Shown here one piece after another: positions 1-15,162 of a stretch of DNA of 64,000 nt; position 1 is the stretch's first letter, and the number at the start of each line of letters is the position of its first letter. The notes beneath the pieces were generated by a model. That model did not search any database. It had not been told where the DNA came from and was given only the letters and a program-made list of their open reading frames with translations. The DNA is from Glandiceps talaboti. Its lineage: Eukaryota > Hemichordata > Enteropneusta > Spengelidae. The position numbers and the translations under genes are program-made. Where the stretch lies: the NCBI RefSeq assembly GCF_964340395.1, contig NC_135556.1, positions 3,517,501-3,581,500 of the forward strand. The letters are read 5' to 3'.

Positions 1-180
1 ATCTGATAGGAAGAAATAAATAACACAGAGACCATATGGAAAACAATGGGAACTAGACACTCACACATGAAGAAAAAATATAATAAAATAAAATAAAACA
101 TCTACCTACCCCACCTATTCTAAAATTGAGCATAATTGGAACCACGCAATTTTTTTTATTACGCTAAATTTACGTCTTTC
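1..180. repeat. Dispersed repeat, copy 1
   Basis: This stretch is homologous to 18,150-18,310. Both share 'aacacagagaccatatgg', a run of aaaataaaataaaa, 'tctacctacc' and 'ctattcta', in the same order. The match is interrupted by small indels, so these are two diverged copies of one interspersed family. A looser relative (ttgggtccaa, aaataaaat, cctacctacc, gaggccatgtt) lies at 3,170-3,330 and 59,085-59,185. No coding potential is seen. Confidence 0.6.
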
Positions 181-823
181 TGGGTTGTCATCAGAATGCT
201 TTGCTTTAAACGCAGGAGGGTTGTTGAGGGTTACCGTATCACATGCGCAGAGAGAATTATCTTTCACTCCAAGGATTCGAGATATTTGTTGAGCACGAAG
301 ACAGCAAGGGATACCCATCCATTTTTACGATCGGATTAGTAAAGGGATAACTGGGTTTAGGAACCGATTTTTAGTACTAGCTACATACATAGAGATAACC
401 CATTTGACAACACATCGCCAATAATAATTGGCATGTGTTACAAGGATGTTTTGATGGTGTGTTGTCAGTAGGGTCATGGTTTTATAGTTAGTGTATTCAA
501 TAAGCTATATTACGTTGAATACGTATCCCCCTTTTCTATCGTCCAGCATTTTACTGTCATTACGTTGTACTATTCCTGTCTTTGGTCATGGTACTAGGTA
601 GCCGCATACACATGTAAATACATATGTGATTGAGTGTTAGATTTTCACGAAAAGATTGATCTAAAACATATAGGAATTGTACAAGACAGTTTAATCGCTT
701 TTGAAAATTGGACCTCACTGCATATCGCGTCAAATGACAGGGCTCAAAAATCTCTCAAAAACGCTATTATGAATTGAAAGATGTAAGGGGGGGGGGGGTT
801 GTCTGTTATTTATTAGTCTTTAC

Positions 824-895
824 CTCACTATTAGTATTCTTCCACACACTATGTGTAGCAGGGTCCAAACAGTTGCTTACACTTTCAGCAAAGCC
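824..895 (-). CDS. aGPCR-like gene, exon 11: GAIN continuation
   Basis: A 24-codon exon, [20 protein letters not shown] followed by TNSE, matches the GAIN pattern 'vsn.LD......W'. Acceptor ttattattttcag; donor GAG|GTAAAG, phase 0 both sides. This is the last exon visible; nothing convincing continues the gene in 1-820. Confidence 0.65.
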
Positions 896-3800
896 CTGAA
901 AATAATAACACAATATACGAAACATGTCGTAATAATGTAACTAGAAATAATGACAATGTATGAGACGTATTGTAATAATGTAATTAGAAATAATGACAGT
1001 GTATTAGACGTATTGTAATAATGTAACTAGAAATAATGACAGTGTATTAGACGTATTGTAATAATGTAACTAGAAATAATGACAGTGTATTAGACGTATT
1101 GTAATAATGTAACTAGAAATAATGACAGTGTATTAGACGTATTGTAATAATGTAACTAGAAATAATGACAGTGTATTAGACGTATTGTAATATTGTAACT
1201 AGAAATAATGAGTGTATTAGACGTATTGTAATAATGTAGCTAGAAGTAATGACAATATATAAGATGTATTGTAATAATGTAACTAGAAATAATGACAATA
1301 TATTAGATGTATTGTAATAATGTAACTAAAATAATGACACAATATATTAGACGTATTGTAATAATGTAACTAGAAATAATGACAATATATATTAGATTTA
1401 TTGTAATAATGTAACTAAAAATAATGACAAATTAGGTAGTAATGTAACTAAAAAAATGACAATAAATTAGTTGTATTGTAATAATGTAACTAGAAATAAT
1501 GACAATATATAAGATGTATTGTAATAATGTAACTTGAAATAATGACAGTGTATTAGACGTATTGTAATTATGTAACTAGAAATAATGACAATGTATAAGA
1601 TGTATTGTAATAATGTAACTAGAAATAATGACAATAAATTAGACATATTGTAATAATGTAACTAAAAATAATGAAAATAAATTAGACATTGTAATAATGT
1701 AACTAGAAATAATGACAATAAATTAGACATATTGTAATAATGTAACTAAAAATAATGAAAATAAATTAGACATATTGTAATAATGTAACTAGAAATAATG
1801 ACAATAAATTAGACATATTGTAATAATGTAACTAAAATAATGAAAATAAATTAGACATATTGTAATAATGTAACTAGAAATAATGATAGTGTATTAGACG
1901 TATTGTAATAATGCAACTAGAAGTAATGACAATATATAAGATGTATTGTAATAATGTAACTAGAAATAATGACAATATATTAGATGTATTGTAATAATGT
2001 AACTAAAATAATGACACAATAAATTAGATGTATTGTAATAATGTAACTAGAAATAATGACAATATATTAGATGTATTGTAATAATGTAACAAGAAATAAT
2101 GACAATATATTAGACGTATTGTAATAATGTAATTAGAACTAATGACAATATATAAGATGTATTGTAATAATGTAACTTGAAATAATGAGTGTATTAGACG
2201 TATTGTAATAATGTAACTAGAAGTAATTACAATATATTATATGTATTGTAATAATGTAATTAGAAATAATGACAGTGTATTAGACGTATTGTAGTAATGT
2301 AACTAGAAATAATGACAATGTATTAGACGTATTGTAATAATGTAACTAGAAATAATGACAATATATTAGATGTATTGTAATAATGTAACTAGAAATAATG
2401 ACAATATATTAGACGTATTGTAATAATGTAATTAGAACTAATGACAATATATAAGATGTATTGTAATAATGTAATTAGAAATAATGACAGTGTATTAGAC
2501 GTATTGTAGTAATGTAACTAGAAATAATGACAATGTATTAGACGTATTGTAATAATGTAACAAGAAATAATGACAATGTATTAGACGTCTTGTAATAATG
2601 TAACTAGACATAATGACAGTGTATTAGACGTATTGTAATAATGTAACTAGAAATAATGACACAATATATTAGACATATTGTAATAATGTAACAAGAAATA
2701 ATGACAATGTATTAGACGTATTGTAATAATGTAACAAGAAATAATGACAATGTATTAGACGTATTGTAATAATGTAACAAGAAATAATGACAATGTATTA
2801 GACGTCTTGTAATAATGTAACTAGACATAATGACAATATATTAGACGTATTGTAATAATGTAACTAGAAATAATGACACAATATATTAGACATATTGTAA
2901 TAATGTAACTAGAAATAATGACAATGTATTAGACGTCTTGTAATAATGTAACTAGAAATATTGACATAATATATTAGATGTATTGTAATAATGTAACTAG
3001 AAATAATGACAATATATTTGACGTATTGTGTGCTGTCGACTAAACATTTTTAACCCTTTAATACAGAAACGTCAAGAAATTGTTTTTCTTCTGGACCTTT
3101 ACGTATGTCTATTTTAGTGATGTCTGTACATCAGACTATCACAGAAGTGGTATTCTGACCGATATTTAGTTTGGGTCCAAACAATATTTTTTAAAAATGA
3201 ATGAAAAGGTAAAAATAATTGAAATAAATAAAATAAAATAAAATTCTGACCTACCTACGTACCTACCTACCTACCTACCTACCCTATTTTCAGAGGCCAT
3301 GTTACCGAAAACACATAATTTTGTTCGCCTTAAGTTCAATGGTTTCATATAACTATGCAATGTGTGTATGTCAATGAACTAGTATATGCAAGGAAATTCA
3401 AACCTTTGACAAAGAGTCCACATCCATGTTGTCGATCCCCATGGCAACGAACGATGCTATTCTTTCAATCACGTCAACCGAAACCATCAAATCGCCAGGG
3501 TAGAGATTCGCATCACTGTCACTGCTCCCTCTAGTGGTCGTATAAGTGATGTTGTTCAGGATGTTGACAACTTCTAACAAATCTTCTGCACTTGTATTAG
3601 TTTGTGAAAGCTGTGCAACCTGTACGAGAGACAGGAAAAATCAACTTAAAGGTCTGACGATCAATTTCCTATAAATGACCGAATATTTTTTGTTGTATAT
3701 TTACAATTATTATAATGCCAATGAAAGGTATGGAGACGATCGCTTCCAATGCAATATAAACTTTACACTATAACTTCTGTCATAGTTCCAATTGTTTTTA

Positions 3801-6800
3801 TTCGGCAGTGTTGTACATGTGGTTTGTGGAAAACATACACAATTCATTCAATTCCATATTATCCCAACTAAACTCGTCCTATTCTATTCCGGGACATTGC
3901 ATTTAATTTTATTCCACGACAATTTGTAAACAATTTTTTAACGCAAGGCAAGGCAAGGCAAGGCAAGACAACACTGCATAACACAACACAACACAACACA
4001 ACACAACACAACACAACACAACACAACACAACACAACACAACACAATACAACACAACACAACTGCATAACACAACACAACACAACACAACACTGCATAAG
4101 ACTACACAACACAACACAACACAACACAACACAACACAACACAACACAGCACAACATAACATAACACAACACAACACTGCATAACACAACACAACACAAC
4201 ACTGCACAACACAACACAACACAACACAACACAACACAACACAACACAACACAGCACAGCACAGCACAGCTCAACACAACACAACACAACACAACACAAC
4301 ACAACACAACACAACACAACACAACACAACATTTTAAGATACCTGGTAGTACAGAAAATAGTTTGTTACTAAGGCCAACAAAAAAGAAGAATTGCTTCTG
4401 GTCAGCGCGCGCATCACTAAAATACCCTCGCGTCGGTCTTATTTTGTTTTTGCGGCCCATTCAGTCTGCAGATCCGTGTGGAAACACAAAATAACCTTCC
4501 CTACGTCAGTGAAGACGCCTGCAGAGCCAATCATGAACAAGCAAATAACATTGTTTACCTTGTCTCTCAACAAAGCGAATTTCGGACTAACACAGCTCGA
4601 AAGGTCAGGATTATTCCATTTTGCGATCGGGGGTGTCCAACTTACAAGCGTGCAGAACCTAGTTGCTTCACCTGGGTAAAGAAAATGAACATTATTAGTC
4701 TTCTAATCTCCATATTAGAAAATGTTGCTATTGTTATGACTTGTATTGTGAAGACGGGCTCGTTACATGCATATGCATTGTATGTATGTATGTATGTATG
4801 TATGTATGTATGTATGTATGTATGTATGTATGTATGTATGTATGTATGTATGTATGGAGGTAAGTAGGTAGGTAGGTAGGTAGGTAGGTAGGTGTGTGTG
4901 TGTATGTGTGTGTGTGTGTGTGTGTGCGTGCGTGCGTGCGTGTGTGCGTGCGTGCGTGTGTGTGTGTGTGCGTGCGTGTGTGCGTGCGGTCTAACAACCC
5001 TTTAAACATATATATGTGTGGTCTAACATCCCATTTTCCGTTGGTTAGACTGTGTGTAGGAGCTTGTTTAGAATTCAAATCAGAAAATCGGCAAAACGTT
5101 CCATCGTCAATATGTCGCTGGTATTTAATGTGTAAAACGGGACCATTTGACGTACACTCATTCTTCGGAAAAGGGATAATCCCAAGGAAATCGCTCCTAT
5201 TGAATCAGGAACTTGAATGAAAATTGACACAAGTACATTTTATTTTGAGATAGTGCTTCTCATAGATATTTCCATAAACTTGATTTCTAATATTAGTCTT
5301 TTTTAGCCCTATAAACTATCATCACAAACCCGCTGTAACAAAAGTGCACAGTCGGCAATCTTCTACGTTGTGGAGACTAACATGAAATCAACGTCGGTAA
5401 TATCATAGTTGGTGGAGGGTCTATGGCAATATCATAGTTGGTGGAGGGTCTATGGTAATATCATAGTTGGTGGAGGGTCTATGGTAATATCATATATAGA
5501 TGGTGGAGGGTCTATGGTAATATCATAGTTGGTGGAGGGTCTATGGTTATATCATAGTTGTTGGAGGGTCTAAGGTAATCATATAGTTGGTGGAGGGTCT
5601 ATGGTAATATCATAGTTAGTGGAGGGTCTATGGTAATATCATAGTTGGTGGAGGGTCTATGGTAATATCATAGTTGGTGGAGGGTCTATGGTAATATCAT
5701 AGTTGGTGGAGGGTCTATGGTAATATCATATATAGATGGTGGAGGGTCTATGGTAATATCATAGTTGGTGGAGGGTCTATGGTTATATCATAGTTGTTGG
5801 AGGGTCTATGGTAATCATATAGTTGGTGGAGGGTCTATGGTAATACCATAGTTGGCGGAGGGTCTATGGTAATATCATAGTTGGTGGAGGGTCTATGGTA
5901 ATATCATAGTTGGTGGAGGGTCTATGGTAATATCATAGTTGGTGGAGGGTCTATGGTAATATCATATATAGATGGTGGAGGGTCTATGGTAATATCATAG
6001 TTGTTGGAGGGTCTATGGTAATCATATAGTTGGTGGAGGGTCTATGGTAATATCATAGTTGGTGGAGGGTCTATGGTAATATCATAGTTGGTGGAGGGTC
6101 TATGGTAATATCATAGTTGGTGGAGGGTCTATGGTAATATCATAGTTGGTGGAGGGTCTATGGTAATATCATAGTTGGTGGAGGGTCTATGGTAATATCA
6201 TAGTTGGTGGAGGGTCTATGGTAATATCATAGTTGGTGGAGGGTCTATGGTAATATCATAGTTGGTGGAGGGTCTATGGTAATATCATATATAGATGGTG
6301 GAGGGTCTATGATAATATCATAGTTGGTGGAGGGTCTATGGTAATATCATAGTTGGTGGAGGGTCTATGGTAATATCATAGTTGGTGGAGGGTCTATGGT
6401 AATATCATAGTTGGTGGAGGGTCTATGGTAATATCATAGTTGGTGGAGGGTCTATGGTAATATCATAGTTGGTGGAGGGTCTATGGTAATATCATAGTTG
6501 GTGGAGGGTCTATGGTAATATCGTAGTTGGTGGAGGGTCTATGGTAATATCATAGTTGGTGGAGGGTCTATGGTAATCATATAGTTGGTGGAGGGTCTAT
6601 GGTAATATCGTAGTTGGTGGAGGGTCTATGGTAATATCATAGTTGGTGGAGGGTCTATGGTAATATCATAGTTGGTGGAGGGTCTATGGTAATCATATAG
6701 TTGGTGGAGGGTCTATGGTAATATCGTAGTTGGTGGAGGGTCTATGGTAATATCATAGTTGGTGGAGGGTCTATGGTAATATCATATATAGATGGTGGAG

Positions 6801-9800
6801 GGTCTATGGTAATATCATAGTTGGTGGAGGGTCTATGGTTATATCATAGTTGTTGGAGGGTCTAAGGTAATCATATAGTTGGTGGAGGGTCTATGGTAAT
6901 ATCATAGTTAGTGGAGGGTCTATGGTAATATCATAGTTGGTGGAGGGTCTATGGTAATATCATAGTTGGTGGAGGGTCTATGGTAATATCATAGTTGGTG
7001 GAGGGTCTATGGTAATATCATATATAGATGGTGGAGGGTCTATGGTAATATCATAGTTGGTGGAGGGTCTATGGTTATATCATAGTTGTTGGAGGGTCTA
7101 TGGTAATCATATAGTTGGTGGAGGGTCTATGGTAATATCATAGTTGGCGGAGGGTCTATGGTAATATCATAGTTGGTGGAGGGTCTATGGTAATATCATA
7201 GTTGGTGGAGGGTCTATGGTAATATCATAGTTGGTGGAGGGTCTATGGTAATATCATATATAGATGGTGGAGGGTCTATGGTAATATCATAGTTGTTGGA
7301 GGGTCTATGGTAATCATATAGTTGGTGGAGGGTCTATGGTAATATCATAGTTGGTGGAGGGTCTATGGTAATATCATAGTTGGTGGAGGGTCTATGGTAA
7401 TATCATAGTTGGTGGAGGGTCTATGGTAATATCATAGTTGGTGGAGGGTCTATGGTAATATCATAGTTGGTGGAGGGTCTATGGTAATATCATAGTTGGT
7501 GGAGGGTCTATGGTAATATCATAGTTGGTGGAGGGTCTATGGTAATATCATAGTTGGTGGAGGGTCTATGGTAATATCATATATAGATGGTGGAGGGTCT
7601 ATGATAATATCATAGTTGGTGGAGGGTCTATGGTAATATCATAGTTGGTGGAGGGTCTATGGTAATATCATAGTTGGTGGAGGGTCTATGGTAATATCAT
7701 AGTTGGTGGAGGGTCTATGGTAATATCATAGTTGGTGGAGGGTCTATGGTAATATCATAGTTGGTGGAGGGTCTATGGTAATATCATAGTTGGTGGAGGG
7801 TCTATGGTAATATCGTAGTTGGTGGAGGGTCTATGGTAATATCATAGTTGGTGGAGGGTCTATGGTAATCATATAGTTGGTGGAGGGTCTATGGTAATAT
7901 CGTAGTTGGTGGAGGGTCTATGGTAATATCATAGTTGGTGGAGGGTCTATGGTAATATCATAGTTGGTGGAGGGTCTATGGTAATCATATAGTTGGTGGA
8001 GGGTCTATGGTAATATCGTAGTTGGTGGAGGGTCTATGGTAATATCATAGTTGGTGGAGGGTCTATGGTAATAGCAACAGTTTAGGAAATCCCTACAATG
8101 TTGTTTTAGTAATCATAACTATCACCTTTTTAAAATTTTAATATATTCGACTTGATTTGTCACTTGCTTAAAATGAATAAATGGCTTTGATCGCAATATG
8201 AGGCAAAGACGGTGTCGTTATTGCAATATACACAATGTACATGTTTCCAGTGTCTTGGAGAGTGTTGTTGTCACGGTGAATGATGACCTACCCAGAATTC
8301 CAGGCGGGCATGGCTGGACATTTATGGTGTCGCCGTCCGTCTCATTCCAAAATATGCCGCTGCCTTCAATGAAGTCATACCCAGCTTGGCACATTGGAAT
8401 ATTGGATGCTACGAAAAATAGTGAAAATTATGATATTACAATATTACACATGAAAATTTAATTATTGTATTCCAACTGTACGTACGTACATACGTCATAG
8501 ACCAGTAACGGGCGAGCACTGGTCTCCGAACACACGTCCGGGAAACTGACACTAAATAGCTAGAAAGCAACTTTAAAAAACGACCATAAAGAGAGATGAA
8601 TCTGGTATTTCCTTTCATGAGAAAGAATGGCATCCACATAAACAGGGGAGGGGCGAAAAGATTCTGTTCACTTTCTGAGTATCCATTATCCAATGTTTAC
8701 CAACGTTGACTGACTCGTGACATTCCTTGTGGGAAAATGCGACTTTGTGAGTCATAACCCATTACGGTGACAGAACAAACATTTCAATGTATTGGTTTTA
8801 ATCCGCCTACTATCTATGCGATTGCTACCTTTGATTACGAATGGATCATAACATCATATAAGATATCGGCTGTTAAATTGCCAGCATATTTTGAACCTCA
8901 ACATCTAGTATGTCATATGTTTATACAGAATTGTTACATGTATATAGACTTACGTGTTTGACATCGAGGTCCCTTGTAATCTTCTGTACATTGACACGCA
9001 TAGTGGTTGATTTTATCATGGCATGTTCCGTCGTTATAACATGCAGGTGATTCTAGTTTGCATTCGTCGATATCTTAGGATAAAGCAATAAAGGAGCCAT
9101 CAGTTTTTATGATCGGGGGTGGGCCGATGTATTTAACAATTGTGAAACCCCCTGCAATTCATTCAATCCCCCCCCCCTCTGGCAAATAAAAAAAATGAAC
9201 CCCCATCTGTTGACAAGAACCATTCTTTTTGTTCTTGCAAAAGACACTCTATTCTCAAAGCATAATACCGTACACTACATAGTTAAATAATTTCATGTTA
9301 GATTTTCAGTAATTTTAAGTGTATCTGGTAACTTGCTAACCAAAATCCATTGCTTCACATGTATAAAGCTCTTTAGACAAGAACCCTATGAGAAGTATGA
9401 TTCACTACACGAAAAGTCCATTTTACCAACCTTTACCCCATCTTTACCCTCTACCTGTGACCTGTGTGGAGGCACAGATTTTAGAGCCAGTAAATTTTAA
9501 GTTATTTCATTTCTTATGTGTTACATATACAGCTACACATGCAAATTTTTATACCACAAGATGACACAATGCAACTCATGGCATGCAAGATCGAGACGTC
9601 ATGCTTAAAGGTGGCCATATAGTGCAGTGTTGTGACTCTATCGCTATATCATATGTATTGGATGTATTAAGAGATAAAGAGTTTGTGTTATATTTGAATG
9701 TATATTTATAGCTATTTGTTTATGGTTTATTTTATGCACATATATTTTTTGTTTAATAAGTGTATGGACAGGAGCGTGGTTCATGATTTTGTTTAGTTGT

Positions 9801-10295
9801 TGAAAACAAGGTGAACCCCCTTTTATTCACTTCTTAAAAATGATGATGCCCTCCTTTCTTTGAGTCCCAAATTGAGGTGACCCCTCTGATTTGATGCCCC
9901 TCCCCCACCCGTAAAAACTAATCGCTCCCTAATGTATATTAAACCTAACACGATGTTTGCAAAAGTGAGACTTAAAAAAATCTTTATGAAGGAATTCGAA
10001 ACATAGTCAGTGCTGTTCAACACATGCGCAAAAGAGACAACATATCAAGTTGGAATATACAGGCTACAGGTTAGAGCCCCATCGCTACCATTTGTTTCTG
10101 CTGAGTGGCTAAAGTTCTTGGGTAAGATTGTGCCTCAGAGGTTATAATGTGAATGTTTTAATCCTATGCGCTCATAAAGGCTGCAATAGGTTGTATACTT
10201 CACAGGGAGTTGAGGAAGTATAAAGGGATGTTGTGCTGCTATAGATCCGTGCTAGGAGTAATGACTATTGTAAAGCACTATATAAAAACTAACAA

Positions 10296-10349
<54 letters not shown>

Positions 10350-11456
10350 AAATGAAGGGGTTTAAATATTATATAATAATAAAGCATTGAGTGAGAGACA
10401 ATTTAGAGGAATGGTGCCTTTTGGTCTTATTGTCAATAAAATGTATCCGTTTGAGCTTTTATTTGCTATACCGGCTTATATTTGCTATGCTGGCTGATGG
10501 TTGAGGGTGCCCTTTCACAAATTTATCTGTACATACTTAATTCTGCATTCAATTTGTGAGTCTAAAATATTATAAAAGTAATTTCAAAATTGCATGTCAG
10601 GAAAATAAAAAAAGTGAAGGCGTTTAATATTCTATAATAATGACAAAAAATATTATGATAAAGTTTATACGTCCCTGGTCGAACCTCGTAGCATATGAAT
10701 TTAGAGCCATGTTTGCATGTAAACACACACTGTCTAGTGTTGTTGTCAACTTGTTGACCTACAGCACACTACCTTCTAACAAAATGGAACATTGTAATTC
10801 CCAAATATTGAATTCTAATCGAAAATGATCTGATATTTTCGTACTCGCGAACTTAGAGAGTTCGGGTGAGAAAGGGCTTCACGATAAGACAACACATGAG
10901 ACAATTTAATAACATATGGGCGAGTCCACTGATCATAAGGATGGGCTTTTATGTGTACATGTATGTACTCCAAAATCTATGGTTTTCAAAGTCACTACAG
11001 CTCTTTGATTTACTTCTTTTAAGAAAAATACGGCAGTCTGATTTTAGATGGCCACGTCAGTATAACAAACGCTAGGTCCTCCTTTGATCTAGACGTATCA
11101 TGTGTCGTCGCAGTACAGTCTATGATTACTCACAGTGTTATAGCAAAGTGGCTAGCTCAGCCTCACAGATAGCAAAATCGTCAGAAAATTTTGTCAGATT
11201 ACTATCTCTGTTGAAAACTATGTACTCACTTATTTTTAATTATTTCATTTTCTATTGATTGGGTTCATTACCGTCCACACAGTGACATAAAGCAGTTTCG
11301 TCATCTTTCAAAAACAAACCCGTGCTTACAGTGTGCCATGGTGCCGTATATCTTCTACGACTATTTGTATCTTGTAAAATAAAATTTGAACATGCTGAAG
11401 AGAACTGTGGCTAGGCATGTCTTACAGTGCAAATTTGTGTTTGTTTGTTTGTTTGT

Positions 11457-11491
<35 letters not shown>

Positions 11492-14400
11492 GTCATGTAT
11501 TTATTTATTTATCTATCTATTTTGTTTTGATTTTTGACGTGGGAGCGTGACATATTCACTGTACTGTGCTGTGTCCTCATTAACCTGTGTTTTCCACGAT
11601 GCATGTAATTTTCCAGGTAGACACAACAATACAATGACAACACTGAATTGAAACATCATTGTTGCATCTTTTTACATTATGCATGCATTAAAAATATGTG
11701 CAATGCCCCTTGCTGTTTTTAAGTCATCGATAATTTTAGCAACTTCATGTAAATTACTGATTTTTCCTAGTCGACAATAGGCTAGTGAGTTGGTTGCTAT
11801 CATTGTCTATCTCACTTGTATATGATGTGTGTACCACATCGCTGCATACCGTCACACATAAACGCAGTGCATTTGATTCGCATGTGAAATCCCAGTACAA
11901 ACAATAATATGGAGTCAACGATCATGTCAACTTGTACTCAAATGTATGTGTACACTTACTTTGAAGATTTTGTGATAAAAGACTGAACCTAGTTGTGTAC
12001 ATCGAATTCTCAAGGACTGCTGATATTTTAGGTATTTGTAATTTATTGTTGATTTTAAAGTTTTAGAATTGCTTAAGTTTGATACAGATAATTTCAAAAA
12101 TCATGAAACTTTGTTACAACAGATATCACCAACTACTACATGCCAACAGCAATGATGTGTTTTCCTAAATTTGAATTTTTAAAAGTGTTTTATTTATGTC
12201 TAACTTTTCAAAAATTCACATAATATGGTTATTGTGGTTACCATGGCAACTGATGTTCATTGAATAACCACTTTTTTGAACTCAGCAGAACAACTAGTGG
12301 GGTCCAATGTGCAGAGAAAAGGATTTTTATCAGATTTATAATGTTATTTGTGAGGTGTATGTGTATATAACAGAAACATTATTTTCATGTCTACCACACG
12401 TTTCCATGGAAACAGCTATCCAATTTTATGCAATTTATATTACACCAGGTAGCACTAACTCATACATGTCTAAAACAAGGCCATTTTTTCACTGTATTAT
12501 TTTTTTCAATGTTTTATGTCAAATGTTGGAAAAATGATTAACATATTATGGTGATTTTGGTTACCATGGCAACAGATGTTCATAAAATGGCCCCCTTTTT
12601 TGAACTTAGCATTTAAAACTACCCCAGGTAGGGTGGTTAATATTAAAATAAACTTGATTGTTATCAACATTTTTATTATTATATAAGATTTATTTAATCA
12701 TTATAGAACAGTGTTCATTCAATGCAGACTATGGAAATCAGGGTTATACTTGGAAGTCAAACCCAGCTCCATCAATCTATATTACGTCAAATAATCTCAT
12801 AATGAGATCTCACAATGTAATCTCATTCCTCATAGCTTGACAACAAATGTATCGTCGGTCAACTGTTGTATATGCTTAAATATATATGCTAAACAAATAT
12901 GTTGACTTACCAAGTTCACAGTCGTTACCCCCATATCCCGGTTGACATACACAAGAGTATGTATTAATACCATCGACGCAGGTGGCCTGGTTTTGACATG
13001 GTGCAATTTCACATTCGTCAATGTTTATTTCACAGTGCCGACCGGCAAAGCCAGGTGTACAGGCACACGTGTAGTCCGTAAACACATTCGTACATACAGC
13101 CTCGTTCTGGCATGGCTCGTAGTCACACGGGAAAAACTCTTGCAGAACAGACATTTGAGAAAAAGAATAATGTATATAGATCATGATGCAGAAAGACACA
13201 CGTATACTCACTCAGGTAGTTAGTTGAACACGATGACTGCATGTTATGACTTCACTCATTGCCATGCCACATATTACATACATGTTCTCGCAACACAGAC
13301 TAACACATTAATCTCTAAATGTTCCGTATCAGATACTGAAACAGCTATATAAACGTTGACGAATAACCCTGTGCTCTAAATGTATGTTTTACTGTTACTT
13401 CGGGACCTTTTTTACGAATTTATTTTACTTGATAAATACGCATACTTGTATTATGCTGCTTCATCTTCAATATCGCTAATAATGTTATAAATACAGGAAA
13501 CGATCGGATTATTAACACAATGTCAATGAAGAAAAGAAATGTTGAAATAGTTCATACCCAGTAAGACAAGTATGTGAACTTACCTGATGCTGAATATAGG
13601 AGTGTGAACCCCGTGTTGTTACCCTGTGTGTCTGTATCATTCGATTTGAAGGTCAAATAAAGCCACTGACCCTTAGAACTAAATGACACAACATCAGTAC
13701 CACAGATTCGATTGATTGGATTTGTGGTGTCGTTACCTCCAAACGCCTGTAAATGTATGGTGAGATAATGTCTTTACCAAATGTATGGTGGGATAATGTC
13801 TTTATCAAATGTATGGTGACATAATGTCTTTATCAAATGTATGGTGAGATAATGTCTTTACCAAATGTATGGTGACATAATGTTTTTATCAAATGTATGG
13901 TGAGATAATGTCTTTACCAAATGTATGGTGGGATAATGTTTTTATCAAATGTATGGTGACATAATGTCTTTATCAAATGTATGGTGAGATAATGTCTTTA
14001 TCAAATGTATGGTGACATAATGTCTTTATCAAATGTATGGTGACATAATGTCTTTATCAAATGTATGGTGACATAATGTCTTTATCAAATGTATGGTGAC
14101 ATAATGTCTTTATCAAATGTATGGTGACATAATGTCTTTATCAAATGTATGGTGACATAATGTCTTTATTAATAATATAAAGCTTTAGAACCTAAAGTTA
14201 TCACAGATCTCAATGTTATTTACAACAACAATTGAAATATTCATAAAAAACAATTGAAAATAATGAATAAATAAAGAATACCTCCTTAAAAGTAATAAGT
14301 AATTCAATCAACACTGTACGAGTTGAATTATGTATAACCAGATTTAAACTGAATGCCTTCCGTAAGGGCAAAGTTTTGAGATTGTCGTTCCCACAGACAA

Positions 14401-15064
14401 TTGTTGAAATACAACAGAACATATGCAATAAGTTATTTTTTCTCATTGATTGCTATTTGCCCATTGCTGTTAGTGATCTCATCGCCAACCACAACATGTA
14501 ATGTGAAGCTTTATAGAACGTTGTAGCATAGCACTCACCATAGAAATAGTTTCAAAGGCCAAAAAAATTGTTTCTGGTCAGCGCCCATAACTTAAGTACC
14601 CCCCCCCCCCTTCCCGCGTTAATTGTTTATTCATGTTTGTCCAGCCAATTCAGTCTGCAGATGAAAGGGAAAACGCAAAGGTAACTCTCCCTACATTAAT
14701 TGCCACCAGTGAAGACAACTGCAAAACTAATCATGAGCTAGCCTATGACATCTGCCCCACATACACACTTGCTGTAAAGTACTAAATAAAAAGAACAGTA
14801 ACTGCAATGATAAGTAGATTGATTAACATTTGTTGAGAATGTAAAAAAAAATCGCATCGTCGCACCACTTTAGACAACATTTCCTGACGAGAAACTATTT
14901 TTCCCTTTTTAGTGGCCTACAAAAATATGCCAATAACTTATTAAAACTAAACGCCACATTACATTAGTAATATTTTCAGGACAGGTATCGCAAATGTATT
15001 ACCCTATGGAACATGTGTACAAAATTTCGTTTGAATTTAGCCAGCCGTTTTGTAGAAAACGATG

Positions 15065-15162
<98 letters not shown>

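Noticed and set aside
3868-4460. Long minus-strand Cys/Val/Leu reading frames
   Set aside because: Pure translations of the ACAAC microsatellite; no domain and no splice context.
5398-8075. CRISPR-like array
   Set aside because: There are no unique spacers; the whole unit is repeated head to tail in animal DNA.
12942-13223. Plus-strand frame over the EGF exon
   Set aside because: Antisense of the cysteine-rich EGF1-2 exon.
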